DNA of 64,000 bases from Ruminococcus sp. GTDB lineage: Bacteria > Bacillota > Clostridia > Oscillospirales > Acutalibacteraceae. This document shows, one piece after another, positions 49,917 to 59,129 of this stretch. A program made the position numbers and the translations under genes. Positions within the stretch are counted from its first letter, which is position 1, and the number at the start of each line of letters is the position of its first letter. The notes beneath the pieces are model-generated. The model was given only the letters and a program-made list of their open reading frames with translations. It did no database searches and was not told the origin of the DNA. The stretch covers positions 1 to 64,000 of the forward strand of contig JAFTIP010000062.1 of assembly GCA_017456845.1 (NCBI GenBank), in the 5' to 3' direction.

Positions 49917-51143
49917 TTACTGGCTAACCTCGTTCAGTATCTTAACTTCCGCCTCGCCGTATGTATCGTTTAAAGCTTTTCGCATAATTTTTGCAATATC
50001 CGTATTGTCAATTAAATCCTCTGTAAAAAGCTCGCCTGCTTTTGCACCTGCCGCAAAAAGTGCAACATTGGTGCTTGTGTGCTCACCGCCTGATGTAAAG
50101 CAGTCGTTGTTAACGTTTTCGGGCTTTTTGTCTTCGGGCACAATAACACCGCCTGTTTCGTGGTCGGCTGTAACAATCACAAGTGTGCCGGGGTGCTGCT
50201 CTGCCCAACTTAAGGTGTAGTCGATGCACTCGTCAAAAACCTGCATTTCTTTGATTGTGCCATCCATATCAAGGTCTGCCTCGGTAATGTCAATGTAGCT
50301 TTCCTCAACCATAAGGAAGAAACCTTCCTCGCCCTCTAAAAGCTCTAAAGCTGAAGCTGTCATATCTGTTAAAGAGGGAAGACCGCCTGCATACATACCG
50401 CCCCAGTTAAAAGCACCGATTACAGGGGTTTCTAAATCGTTTTCATAAAGCTCGTCGGCTGTTTTAATATATGTGTAGCCGGCGGCTTCAATTCTCTTTT
50501 GCATTTTTGCGGTGTCGGTGTACTCGCTTCCTCCGCCATACATTACGTCGACATTAGCGTTTACCATATGCTTTAAGATTACGTTGTAAAGATTACGGTT
50601 TTCAACGTGAGCCACCATTCCAGCAGGTGTTGCGTGGGGGATAATCTGAGTAGCAACCACGCCTGTTTTAAGTCCTCTTGCCTTGGCAAACTCCGTAATT
50701 GTTTCCACAGCTTCGCGGTTTTCGTCAACCCCTATGTATTTGTTGTGGGTTTTAACACCGCAGCTCATAGCGGTGGAAGACGCCGCTGAATCTGTGGTTC
50801 CGTCAAGTGAGTCGGTTGTTACGTAGCATTTATAAGGCATACTACGCATAGAGAGCTTGTCGCCCTTTACGATTTCTGCATTTTCAATAATGTTTTCGCC
50901 CATACCGTCGCCAATCATAAGAATTATGTTTTTAACGTCGGTGTCTTCCTCAAGGTTGTATTCCTTGAAAGGAACAAAAGAAAGGTCATCTTTATAAGGC
51001 TCGGTAACAACAGCCTCGGTAGCAGGCGAAGAGATAATGCTGCCGGTGCCGTTTGTGTCTGATTCTTTGCATCCGGCAAAAGCAACACAAACTGTCAGTA
51101 AGCAAAGAAAAACTGCAACCGGTTTAATAAATTTACTTTTCAT
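49917..51143 (-). CDS. Alkaline phosphatase lipoprotein
   Basis: It hydrolyses phosphate monoesters outside the cell. The 408-residue precursor has a lipobox (VCVAFAGCKES). The alkaline phosphatase fold shows ILMIGDGMGENI near residue 65 (metal Asp), TTDSAASSTAMSCGVKTHN near 115 with the nucleophilic Ser, YIDITEADLD near 290 and VTADHETGGV near 325 with metal ligands. ATG 51143 follows GAGGGG; an in-frame start 33 bases earlier is less likely. It lies 23 bases downstream of a HAD phosphatase gene in the same direction. Confidence 0.9.
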   Translation of the reverse strand: MKSKFIKPVAVFLCLLTVCVAFAGCKESDTNGTGSIISSPATEAVVTEPYKDDLSFVPFKEYNLEEDTDVKNIILMIGDGMGENIIENAEIVKGDKLSMRSMPYKCYVTTDSLDGTTDSAASSTAMSCGVKTHNKYIGVDENREAVETITEFAKARGLKTGVVATQIIPHATPAGMVAHVENRNLYNVILKHMVNANVDVMYGGGSEYTDTAKMQKRIEAAGYTYIKTADELYENDLETPVIGAFNWGGMYAGGLPSLTDMTASALELLEGEEGFFLMVEESYIDITEADLDMDGTIKEMQVFDECIDYTLSWAEQHPGTLVIVTADHETGGVIVPEDKKPENVNNDCFTSGGEHTSTNVALFAAGAKAGELFTEDLIDNTDIAKIMRKALNDTYGEAEVKILNEVSQ

Positions 51144-51166
51144 TTCAAAAACCCCTCGTTTATATT

Positions 51167-51724
51167 TTATTTCCACGGCAATAACTTTTCGCCTTTGACA
51201 ATAAAGGCTACTTTTGCAAGCTCTGCCATTGGTGTGTCGCTGTAGCTATCAGAGTAAAACTCCTTAACCTCAGCGTTTTTGAACTTCATTTTAAAGCGAA
51301 CAACCTTTTCTTTGCCCCAACAGTTAAGACTTAAAAATTTACCTGTTTTATGGTCAACCTCAGTGCAGATAAGGTGCTTTATGCCAAGGTCGATGCAAAT
51401 CGGCTCAAGCAAAAACCGCGGTGAAGCGGATATAATAACATCGTCTTCCTTTTTTTGTTTAAGGTAAAAATTTTTAATCTTGCCTTTGTTTTTCTGCCAG
51501 AAATCCGCAACATCCTTGTTAATATCGCAATATTTTACAATACTGAAGGCTTTTTCTTTAAAATCTTCTTTTCTGCCTTTTTTAAAGATAAAGTACTTGA
51601 CATACCCTGCTATAATAGAAGGTACACAGCTTAATGCCTTAGGGTGCCTTAAAAGACAGAACAGCAGAAAGTCAGTAGAGCTGTCGTTTTTATAAATGGT
51701 TTTGTCAAAATCGTAAGAGTTCAT
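51167..51724 (-). CDS. HAD-superfamily phosphatase, subfamily IB-like
   Basis: The 185 residues are a haloacid-dehalogenase hydrolase: motif I YDFDKTIYKNDS at the very N-terminus with the nucleophile Asp, motif II VIISASPRFLL near residue 98, and motif III/IV EFYSDSYSDTPMAELA near 153. This is the pattern of subfamily IB, which includes phosphoserine phosphatase-like enzymes. The substrate is unknown. It forms an operon with the alkaline phosphatase, suggesting phosphate scavenging, which is an inference from context. Confidence 0.85.
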   Translation of the reverse strand: MNSYDFDKTIYKNDSSTDFLLFCLLRHPKALSCVPSIIAGYVKYFIFKKGRKEDFKEKAFSIVKYCDINKDVADFWQKNKGKIKNFYLKQKKEDDVIISASPRFLLEPICIDLGIKHLICTEVDHKTGKFLSLNCWGKEKVVRFKMKFKNAEVKEFYSDSYSDTPMAELAKVAFIVKGEKLLPWK

Positions 51725-51852
51725 AATAATCTCCGTAAAAGTAATACTAACATAATACTACTATTTTCACGGATATTCAAGAAAATTTACACCTTGTTAA
51801 TTAATATATAGCAAATAAATATTATTATATGTATGAGAAAGGGGGAAAGTCT

Positions 51853-52707
51853 ATGTTTGGCTATGTTTACATTCATAAGCCCGAACTTAAAATCAAAGAC
51901 TATGAGGTGTATCGCTCGGTTTACTGCAGCCTTTGCAAAACCCTTGGTAAGAACTATTCTCTTTTTGCCAGATTTATTTTAAATTATGACTGTACCTTTC
52001 TTTCTCTTTTATTAATGTCAAGGAGTAGTGAGTGCTGCGGTTTTAAAAGCGGCAGATGCCCCTTTAACCCTCTTAAAAAGTGTAATTATACCGTTAAGGC
52101 GGACGAGGCTTTAAGCAAAGGTGCGGCATTAACGGTTATAACTTCCTACTATAAGCTGCTTGACAGTATTTCAGATTCAGGCTTTTTCAAAAAAGTCGGT
52201 TGTACGCTTATAAGACCTTTTTTCTCTCGCTGGCACAAAAAAGCAAATAAAAGCTTTCCGAAGTACGAAAATATTGTTAAAGAAATGTATTTTTCTCAGC
52301 TTAAGTGCGAAAAGAGTGAGAACGTTTGCCTTGATATGTCGGCAGAGCCTACAGCCAAAATGCTTGAAGCTGTTATGGTGCTTGAGGCTGAAGACGAAGC
52401 TGAAAAAAAGGTTTTTTCTCAGTTCGGTTATCATTTAGGCAGATGGATTTACCTTATGGATGCCGCCGATGATTTGGATGAAGACAGCAAAAGCGGAAAC
52501 TTTAATCCCTTTTTACTTAAATTTGATTCTGACGTCCACGCCAACCGTAATGAAATTGACCAAACCATTTCTCAGTCATACTATCTGCTTACAAAAGCCT
52601 ACGAGCTTATTGACAAAAAGAGATTTAACGATATACTTGACAATATAATCTATAGCGGTTTAGCTATAAAGCAAAGAAACATCATTTATCCCGAAAGGAA
52701 AAGTTAA
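51853..52707 (+). CDS. DUF5685-family protein
   Basis: The 284-residue protein starts MFGYVYIHKPELKIKDYEVY and contains RSVYCSLCKTLGKNYSLFAR near residue 23, CGFKSGRCPFNPLKKC near 65, and LGRWIYLMDAADDLDEDSKS near 195, a DxxDD-like acidic motif reminiscent of isoprenoid synthases. Six or more conserved cysteines lie in its first half. It matches the DUF5685 pattern; function unknown. ATG 51853 has GGGGG upstream. The stop touches the start of the DnaJ-like gene. Confidence 0.8.
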   Translation: MFGYVYIHKPELKIKDYEVYRSVYCSLCKTLGKNYSLFARFILNYDCTFLSLLLMSRSSECCGFKSGRCPFNPLKKCNYTVKADEALSKGAALTVITSYYKLLDSISDSGFFKKVGCTLIRPFFSRWHKKANKSFPKYENIVKEMYFSQLKCEKSENVCLDMSAEPTAKMLEAVMVLEAEDEAEKKVFSQFGYHLGRWIYLMDAADDLDEDSKSGNFNPFLLKFDSDVHANRNEIDQTISQSYYLLTKAYELIDKKRFNDILDNIIYSGLAIKQRNIIYPERKS

Positions 52708-53343
52708 ATGAATAAAAATCCCTATTCCGTCTTAGGTGTTTCAGAAAATGCCACCGACGCAGAGATTAAAAAAGCATACAGAGAGTTAGCCAAAAAGTAT
52801 CACCCCGATAATTATCAGGACAGTCCCTTGGCAGACGTAGCCTCTGAGAAGATGAAAGAGGTTAATGAAGCCTATGATGAAATCCAGAAATTAAGGCGAG
52901 AGGGCAAGCGTTACAATGCTTACGGCGGTGCTAATTATGGCAATACCTATTCCTATGCCAATGCCGCTTACACACATACCAATTATCCCGATGTAAGAAA
53001 TTATATTCAAAACGGCAGGCTCGATGACGCCCAGACTATTTTAAACGGTGTGCCTGCAGAAAAGCGTGACGCTGAGTGGTATTTTCTATCCGGTATGATT
53101 GATTACCGCCGCGGCTGGACAGACAGAGCTTTTAATAATTTTAAAACCGCTTGTGATATGGAACCTCAAAACAATGAATTCAGGCAGGCGTTCAATATGT
53201 GTAACCGCCAGCGTGCTTATTCAAATCAGCAGAGCACAAGGACGCAGGGGAATGGCTGCAGCACCTGTGATATATGCTCAGGACTTTTGTGTGCGGATTG
53301 CTGCTGTGAGTGTATGGGCGGCGACTGCATACGATGCTGTTAA
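52708..53343 (+). CDS. J-domain protein with Cys-rich C-terminus
   Basis: The 211 residues begin with a J domain (1-65): [20 protein letters not shown], then KYHPDNY with the HPD motif required to activate DnaK. A Tyr/Asn-rich linker leads to a short TPR-like region ([37 protein letters not shown]). The C-terminus packs about eleven cysteines ([19 protein letters not shown]). This is not the standard DnaJ zinc finger. It is downstream of the DUF5685 gene with no gap, so it probably serves that protein with DnaK. Confidence 0.87.
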   Translation: MNKNPYSVLGVSENATDAEIKKAYRELAKKYHPDNYQDSPLADVASEKMKEVNEAYDEIQKLRREGKRYNAYGGANYGNTYSYANAAYTHTNYPDVRNYIQNGRLDDAQTILNGVPAEKRDAEWYFLSGMIDYRRGWTDRAFNNFKTACDMEPQNNEFRQAFNMCNRQRAYSNQQSTRTQGNGCSTCDICSGLLCADCCCECMGGDCIRCC

Positions 53344-53352
53344 GGTGAAACT

Positions 53353-53874
53353 ATGAAATCTCGAAAAGTAGCCTTTGGTGCAGTAGTGGCGTCTCTTTCG
53401 CTTGTGCTTATGCTTCTTACAGGAGTTTTACCTGTGGGTACTTATGCATTGCCTTGTTTTGCAGGAATTTTGCTGGTTTCTATAGTTATTGAGTTCGGCG
53501 TTGCTTGGGCAATAGGTGTTTACGCAGGTGTGACGGTTCTTTCTTTTCTTATTGCAAGCGACAAAGAGGCGGTAATTTACTATGCTTTTATTTTAGGCAT
53601 ATATCCCATACTCAAAAGCTTTTTTGAACGCATTAAGCTTAAGTGGCTGAGTTTTGGCTTAAAGCTTATTTATTTTAATCTTGTTGCCATTGCCGCCTAC
53701 TATGTAAGCATCTTTCTGTTATCAATCCCTGAGGAAAGCTTCAGCCTTTTTGGCGTTAATATGCCTTTGGTATTTCTTTTGATGGGTAATGCGGTATTTG
53801 TTGCCTACGATTTGTGCCTGTCAAGGCTAATAGCCTTGTACCTTAACGTATGGCGGCATCGCTTTAAATTTTAA
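53353..53874 (+). CDS. Integral membrane protein of unknown function
   Basis: The 173-residue protein has five or six hydrophobic helices (VAFGAVVASLSLVLMLLTG at the N-terminus; VFLLMGNAVFVAYDLCLSRL near the C-terminus). The layout resembles small S-component-like membrane proteins, but I see no diagnostic motif. It starts nine bases after the DnaJ-like gene and is the third gene of the DUF5685 operon. Confidence 0.75.
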   Translation: MKSRKVAFGAVVASLSLVLMLLTGVLPVGTYALPCFAGILLVSIVIEFGVAWAIGVYAGVTVLSFLIASDKEAVIYYAFILGIYPILKSFFERIKLKWLSFGLKLIYFNLVAIAAYYVSIFLLSIPEESFSLFGVNMPLVFLLMGNAVFVAYDLCLSRLIALYLNVWRHRFKF

Positions 53875-53939
53875 TAAAATCTTTTGTTGATTAGCAAAAC
53901 ACTTTGTGATATAATTATTTTACGAAAGTTTTGCTTTTA

Positions 53940-53968
53940 AGGGGCGGATTTTCCGCCCCTTTATTTTT
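53940..53968 (+). terminator. Terminator hairpin just before the modular lysozyme gene
   Basis: AGGGGCGGA-TT-TTCCGCCCCT stem followed by TTATTTTT. It lies between a TATAAT-like promoter region (about 53911) and the ribosome binding site, so it could also attenuate the following gene. Confidence 0.65.
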
Positions 53969-53986
53969 AAAAAAGGAGGCAGTAAA

Positions 53987-56599
53987 GTGAAGATGAATTT
54001 AAGCTTACGTTTAATTTCTGTTTTAATTATAGTTATAAGTGTTTTATCCGTATTTTCTGTTGCCTCTTTTTCTGCCTCGTCCGCCGATAATTCGGTGGTA
54101 ACCACCGATGCCGTAAGGCTGAGAAGTACCCCCGAAATTTCAGACGGTAACTTTATTACAACCTTAGGCGTTAGTGAGACCCTTACTCTCATTGCTAATA
54201 GCGAAAACGGATGGGCGAACGTTAGACGATCAAACGGCGACGAAGGCTACTGTTCGGTTGACTATCTTGATGTTCCTGCGGATTCTTCAGTTGCCTTCAA
54301 AGGAGAAACCAATGAGGAAGTAAATTTCCGTAAAGGCCCTTCCACAGATTATGACTCTATGGGCGTTCTTGATAAGGGTCAGGATTTTAGTGTTCTTGAC
54401 AACAGCGACGAGTATTGGGTTAAAGTATTAATAGGGGAAAGCACGGGCTATGTTTACCGAAGTTATGCGGATTTAAGTCTTGTGCTCAGTGATTCAGGCA
54501 CTACGGTTCCCACAGCTCCAACTGAAGTTACGGAGCCCGATTCAGAGGCTACGCAACCCACTGAGCCTGCTACCGAAGCTGTGACAAAGCCTTCTGAAAG
54601 TGTAACTCCTTCCGTTACGCCTGTTTCAAATCCCAACTGGTATTCAAGCTCTTTGCTGGAAAGCGACGGCGTTTCAGCAAAAATCAGCCTTACGGGCAAT
54701 TTTTATTTAACACAGAGCAAAGCATCAATTAAAACAGGCGAAAGTATTAAGCTGTCGACTATTATTCTCGGCTCTTCGCTGGATTCTTTGGTTAAGTTCG
54801 AGAGCTCAAACAGCTTAGTTGCCACGGTTTCTCAAAAAGGTGAGGTTACAGGTTTAACCGAGGGTACGGCAGAAATTACAGCTTCCTTTAAGGGTAAAAC
54901 CGCAATTTGTACTGTTTCTGTAACAGGTGAGCCCTATACACCTGTTGCTCCTACAGAGCCTGTAACGCCTTCAACACCTTCTGCAACAGTGCCTTCCGTA
55001 TCTGAGCCTGAAACCACGGTGCCTCAGACAGAACCAAACACTTTTAGCCTTTCTGTTTCTCAGGCGAGCGTCGAAAAGGGCAATTACTATGTCCTGACTT
55101 CACCTCTTGATAACACTGATTGGTCAAGTAGCAACGAGTCGGTAGCAAATGTGAATAACGGCTTGGTTAAAGCCTTAAGCGAGGGTAAGGCTGTTATTAC
55201 AGCTACCGCTCAGGGCAAAACTGCTACATGCAATATAACGGTTACCAAAGCTACTTCAGGGCTTACAGTTGAGTATGCAACGGTTACTGTTACAAAGGGC
55301 AAAACCTTTTATAACAGTGCCTATTCATCAGAAAGTATCAGCTGGAAAAGCTCTGACGAAAGCATAGCCACAGTTGCCAACGGCTTTATTACGGGCATAA
55401 AAGAGGGCACAGCGGTAATTTCAGCATATTCCTCAAAAGGTGAAAAAACTTGTTTGGTAACGGTAAGTGCGGCAGAGCCTGTAAGGTTTACGTATGCTTA
55501 CCCCAACACAGTTGCCAAAAACGAAGCGGTAAACCTTGTTGCAATTACAGATAAAACCAGAACTGCAGTTCAGTTTAAAATTGATATAAACGGAGAAAAA
55601 AGAACTGTTGATGCCACAAGCAAAAAGGCTGACGGCAACACAATAATCTGGACAGGCACTACCTCAATTAATACAGCCGGTACCTTTAAGGTAACAGCTT
55701 ACGCAAAGCTAAACGGTTACTTTTCATCTTGTGCCGACAGCAAAACCACGGTTTTTGTACGCGAGAATAAGGACTTACTTAAAGAAACGCAGGAGGAGCG
55801 TCGTGTAAGCGACGAGATGATAGCCTTGCTTGCGGCATTTGAAGGTTACGTTGGAAACGTTTATTTTGATGACCTCGCAGGGGGTATACCAACCTTAGGC
55901 TATGGCAGGGTTGTTTATACCGGCGAAAGCTTCTATAATGATATGACCAAAACCGAAGCCTACGCCATGCTTTGCGATACCGTCAACAACGGCGGTTATT
56001 CATCTAATGTTAACTCATACCTTGTATCCTTGGATGCCAATTATAACCAACAACAGTTTGATGCTCTTGTGTCGTTTGCCTATAACATTGGTTACTACGG
56101 GTTAAAGAGCGACTCTGAAATCCGTACTCTGATTCTTGAGGCAAAGGAAAAGAAAACCACAGATACTCCTGCAAAGAATTCCGCATACATAAACGGAACT
56201 CAGGTGAATTTCCGAAGCGGAGCAGGAACCAGCTTCGAAAGCTTAGGTTGGCTAAGTTATCCTGATACTTTAACTTTGGTGGAAGATAAGCTTGTGAACA
56301 ACACTTGGTATCACGTTAAAACTGCCGACGGCAGAGAGGGATACGTTTACAAAGATTACGTTACTTTGGGTTCGCCTGTTATTGAGGGCGAAATTTACTT
56401 AAGCCTTATAGACAAAGCCGAGTTTACACGAGTGGTTCTTGAGTACCACCACGCAGGTTCAAGCTGTGTTTACGGCCTTCTTTACCGCCGTGCGGATGAG
56501 CTCGACCTTTTCTATTACGGTGACTATGACCGTGACGGTAACGAAAACCGTTTTGGTTACAGCTTTACTTGTTATAAAGATAAAAACTTCACGCTATAA
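53987..56599 (+). CDS. Secreted modular protein: SH3 domains, bacterial Ig-like domains and a GH24-type lysozyme
   Basis: The 870-residue precursor has a signal peptide (VLIIVISVLSVFSVASFSAS). In order: two SH3_3 cell-wall domains (VTTDAVRLRSTPEISDG; EVNFRKGPSTDYDSMG) at about 35-150, a Thr/Pro/Glu linker, three BID_2 Ig-like repeats (VKFESSNSLVATVSQKGEVT; WSSSNESVANVNNGLVKALS; ISWKSSDESIATVANGFITG) at about 240-490, an Ig-like region, a phage-T4-type lysozyme domain (FEGYVGNVYFDDLAGGIPTL then GYGR) at about 605-730, a third SH3 (NFRSGAGTSFESLG), and a C-terminal domain. It probably cuts and remodels peptidoglycan. GTG 53987 follows AAGGAGG by seven bases. Confidence 0.88.
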   Translation: MKMNLSLRLISVLIIVISVLSVFSVASFSASSADNSVVTTDAVRLRSTPEISDGNFITTLGVSETLTLIANSENGWANVRRSNGDEGYCSVDYLDVPADSSVAFKGETNEEVNFRKGPSTDYDSMGVLDKGQDFSVLDNSDEYWVKVLIGESTGYVYRSYADLSLVLSDSGTTVPTAPTEVTEPDSEATQPTEPATEAVTKPSESVTPSVTPVSNPNWYSSSLLESDGVSAKISLTGNFYLTQSKASIKTGESIKLSTIILGSSLDSLVKFESSNSLVATVSQKGEVTGLTEGTAEITASFKGKTAICTVSVTGEPYTPVAPTEPVTPSTPSATVPSVSEPETTVPQTEPNTFSLSVSQASVEKGNYYVLTSPLDNTDWSSSNESVANVNNGLVKALSEGKAVITATAQGKTATCNITVTKATSGLTVEYATVTVTKGKTFYNSAYSSESISWKSSDESIATVANGFITGIKEGTAVISAYSSKGEKTCLVTVSAAEPVRFTYAYPNTVAKNEAVNLVAITDKTRTAVQFKIDINGEKRTVDATSKKADGNTIIWTGTTSINTAGTFKVTAYAKLNGYFSSCADSKTTVFVRENKDLLKETQEERRVSDEMIALLAAFEGYVGNVYFDDLAGGIPTLGYGRVVYTGESFYNDMTKTEAYAMLCDTVNNGGYSSNVNSYLVSLDANYNQQQFDALVSFAYNIGYYGLKSDSEIRTLILEAKEKKTTDTPAKNSAYINGTQVNFRSGAGTSFESLGWLSYPDTLTLVEDKLVNNTWYHVKTADGREGYVYKDYVTLGSPVIEGEIYLSLIDKAEFTRVVLEYHHAGSSCVYGLLYRRADELDLFYYGDYDRDGNENRFGYSFTCYKDKNFTL

Positions 56600-56614
56600 T
56601 TTGGAGGGATTTTT

Positions 56615-57415
56615 ATGAAAATCGGATTTATCGGTGCCGGCAATATGGCTACCGCTATTATCGGCGGTTTAGTTCGCTCAGGCTTTGAAAAAAAAGATAT
56701 TTTCGTCTATGACGTATTTAAGGAAAAGCTCAGTACCTTTGCCAATATGGGCTTAAGTGTTTCTGACTCATCCTTGAGCCTTACAAAAGAGGCTGATATT
56801 ATAGTGCTTGCCGTTAAGCCACAGCAGTACGGCGAGGTTATTGAGGGAATATCATCTGAAGCAACAATGGATAAAACCTTTGTTTCTATTGCTGCAGGTA
56901 TTACCATTGATTTTGTACGACGCAAGCTTTCTATTAACGCGCCTGTTGTAAGAGTTATGCCTAATACACCCTTGCTTTTAGGCAAAGGTGCCACCGCACT
57001 TTCACCGTCCGATAACGTAAGCGACGAAGTGTTCGGGGTTGTTAAGGGTATGTTTGAGTGCTCAGGTGTGGTTGAGATTTTACCCGAAAGCCTGATGAAT
57101 GCCGTAATAAGCGTAAACGGCTCAAGCCCTGCTTATATTTATTTATTCGCAAAGGCTGTGTGCGACAGTGCTGAGGCTCAGGGAATTGACAGGGAAGTAG
57201 CTATGAAGCTTTTTGCAAAAGTTCTGGAGGGCAGTGCCGAAATGCTCCGCTCATCAGGCGACGACCCCGACACGCTTATTCAGAAGGTAAGCTCCAAGGG
57301 AGGCACAACTATTGCCGCGCTGGAGCGTTTATATGCCCATGGATTTGAAGAAGCCATTGACGATGCTATGAAAGCCTGCACAAAACGTGCAGAAGATTTA
57401 GCCGCCGAAGCTTAA
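56615..57415 (+). CDS. proC: Pyrroline-5-carboxylate reductase
   Basis: It reduces pyrroline-5-carboxylate to proline with NAD(P)H. The 266 residues have a Rossmann start, KIGFIGAGNMATAIIGGLVR, then VLAVKPQQYGEV near residue 65, RVMPNTPLLLGKGATAL near 114 and the C-terminal KVSSKGGTTIAALERL near 228, all ProC signatures. GGAGG precedes the ATG. It lies 15 bases after the lysozyme gene, with no functional link apparent. Confidence 0.94.
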   Translation: MKIGFIGAGNMATAIIGGLVRSGFEKKDIFVYDVFKEKLSTFANMGLSVSDSSLSLTKEADIIVLAVKPQQYGEVIEGISSEATMDKTFVSIAAGITIDFVRRKLSINAPVVRVMPNTPLLLGKGATALSPSDNVSDEVFGVVKGMFECSGVVEILPESLMNAVISVNGSSPAYIYLFAKAVCDSAEAQGIDREVAMKLFAKVLEGSAEMLRSSGDDPDTLIQKVSSKGGTTIAALERLYAHGFEEAIDDAMKACTKRAEDLAAEA

Positions 57416-57488
57416 TCATATTAAGCCCTTTATGTGCATAAACTCTACTAACTATAAAACGGACAACCGTTGGTTAAGGAGACTGAAA

Positions 57489-58148
57489 ATGAAGGGCGTT
57501 ATATTATCTTTACCTGTAAGAAGCCGACCCAATAGAGGTAAAAGGGATTTTTCTTTGAGTATTTTTCTGAAAAGGAATATTTCTGCTATTTTATTTACCC
57601 TGTGTTTTACGGTAGGAGTAGTGTGGGGAGCAGTTGTTTCGGTAAAAGCTGACGAAGCTTTTTTGCTTGATATGGATTTTCTGTTTACCACAAATCTTGA
57701 GTCCAGACTTTCCTTGGGGATGCTTTCATCCTTTGCGGCTCATTTTGCCTCTAATTTTATTTTTATTGTTGCCGCTGCCCTTTGCGGACTTTCACCTTGG
57801 GGTGTGGGTGTGCTTCCTTTGGTTCTTGCATTCAAGGGTTTTGGTACTGGCCTTTCAGCCGCTTACCTCATAAGTACCTACGGGCTTAAAGGCCTTGGTT
57901 TTTACATAGTGGTTGTTTTGCCCGGTGCCTTTGTGTTTTCGCTTGCTCTTACTTTTATGTGTGCAGAGTCAGGCAATATGTCGATTAATATTGCTCGGCA
58001 TATTTTTTCTAAGTCTGAAAGCCCTGTGCCTATTCGGCTTTCGGTTAAAAAGTATCTTTTCAGGTGTGTCTACTTCCTTTTTGTTTCGGCGGTGGGTGCT
58101 CTGTGCGATATGGTTTTCTGGAGCTTTGTTTCTAAGCTCTTTTTCTAA
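57489..58148 (+). CDS. SpoIIM-like membrane protein
   Basis: The 219-residue protein has about five hydrophobic segments and the SpoIIM pattern: FLKRNISAILFTLCFTVGVV near residue 30, LLDMDFLFTTNLES, FAAHFASNFIFIVAAALCGL near 90 and LPLVLAFKGFGTGLSAAYLI. SpoIIM works with SpoIID and SpoIIP in engulfment of the forespore, though SpoIIM-fold proteins also occur outside sporulation. ATG 57489 follows AAGGAG. This gene heads a three-gene run of membrane proteins. Confidence 0.78.
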   Translation: MKGVILSLPVRSRPNRGKRDFSLSIFLKRNISAILFTLCFTVGVVWGAVVSVKADEAFLLDMDFLFTTNLESRLSLGMLSSFAAHFASNFIFIVAAALCGLSPWGVGVLPLVLAFKGFGTGLSAAYLISTYGLKGLGFYIVVVLPGAFVFSLALTFMCAESGNMSINIARHIFSKSESPVPIRLSVKKYLFRCVYFLFVSAVGALCDMVFWSFVSKLFF

Positions 58149-58169
58149 AACTCTTTGAGGATGTGTAAA

Positions 58170-59129
58170 ATGACAACTGAAAGAAAAAAGATGGGAATTG
58201 AAAAGTTTATTTCAAATTATTTTTCAAATCTCGGTAAATTTGTTTTGGTAAATCTTATTTTTGCCGTGCCTTTTGCGGTGGCTTTTGTATTATGCTACCT
58301 TTTGTGCAAATTCCTTTTGCCGTATCCCACGGTGGTTTTGCCTTTAACTATGGTATTGGCGGCTCCTTTTTATTCGGGTGTAGTGGTAGTAAGTAAAAAT
58401 ATTTATTACGACGAGCTCGCCTTCAGTATTTTTTCTGAGTATATAAGTGCAGTTAAAGAGAATTTCAAGGCGTTTTTGCTACACGGAATAGTGGCTTACG
58501 TGGCATTTGTAGGGTGTTATCACGGTATAATTATTTACAAAGCCCTCTCGGCGGCAAGCCCTGTGTTTTACGTAATGTTTTTTGTTTCTTTACTGTTGGC
58601 TTTGTTTTTTGTTTTTTTACTTTACGGTTTGCCGATGATGAGTGCGTTTTTCGACCTGAAGCTAAAGGACGTTTACAAAAATAGTGCGTTGATGACATTT
58701 GGCGAGCTTAAAGCTAACTTCCTTGCAACTGTCGGTGTTGTGGCTTACCTTGCTGTTTTAAGTTTACCTATAATGATTTTGGGGCTTTTGTCCTTTGTGT
58801 GGGGCGAAGTTGTAGCTCTTTACACCATTTTTGCTTATGTTGCTTTGGCTGTGCTTTTGTTGGTGCCCTCAGGGGTTTCCTCAATAATTACCGCTTCTGT
58901 TTATCCTGATATGAAGCGTGTAATTTCCGGCGAAGCAAAAAAGAATATCGAGACCATCCGTAAAGAAGACGAAGAAGAAAAAATCAAAGAGGAACATAAA
59001 GCTCCTGAGTTTTCAGATATTGATATGGCTCAGCTCGAAAAAAGTTCGGGAGAATATGTTTTCTATAATGGTAAAATGATAAAGAAAAGCGTTATTATGG
59101 AAGAGCTTAAGGAAAGAGAGGGACAGTAA
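58170..59129 (+). CDS. Membrane protein of unknown function
   Basis: The 319-residue protein has five or six membrane helices (LGKFVLVNLIFAVPFAVAFV near residue 25; VVGVVAYLAVLSL-type segment near 190), with paired halves, then a long charged cytoplasmic tail (EDEEEKIKEEHKAPEFSDI). The C-terminus ends YVFYNGKMIKKSVIMEELKE. The topology resembles YesL-like DUF624 proteins, but I cannot confirm the family. ATG 58170 follows GAGG. It starts 21 bases after the SpoIIM-like gene and abuts the next. Confidence 0.72.
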   Translation: MTTERKKMGIEKFISNYFSNLGKFVLVNLIFAVPFAVAFVLCYLLCKFLLPYPTVVLPLTMVLAAPFYSGVVVVSKNIYYDELAFSIFSEYISAVKENFKAFLLHGIVAYVAFVGCYHGIIIYKALSAASPVFYVMFFVSLLLALFFVFLLYGLPMMSAFFDLKLKDVYKNSALMTFGELKANFLATVGVVAYLAVLSLPIMILGLLSFVWGEVVALYTIFAYVALAVLLLVPSGVSSIITASVYPDMKRVISGEAKKNIETIRKEDEEEKIKEEHKAPEFSDIDMAQLEKSSGEYVFYNGKMIKKSVIMEELKEREGQ

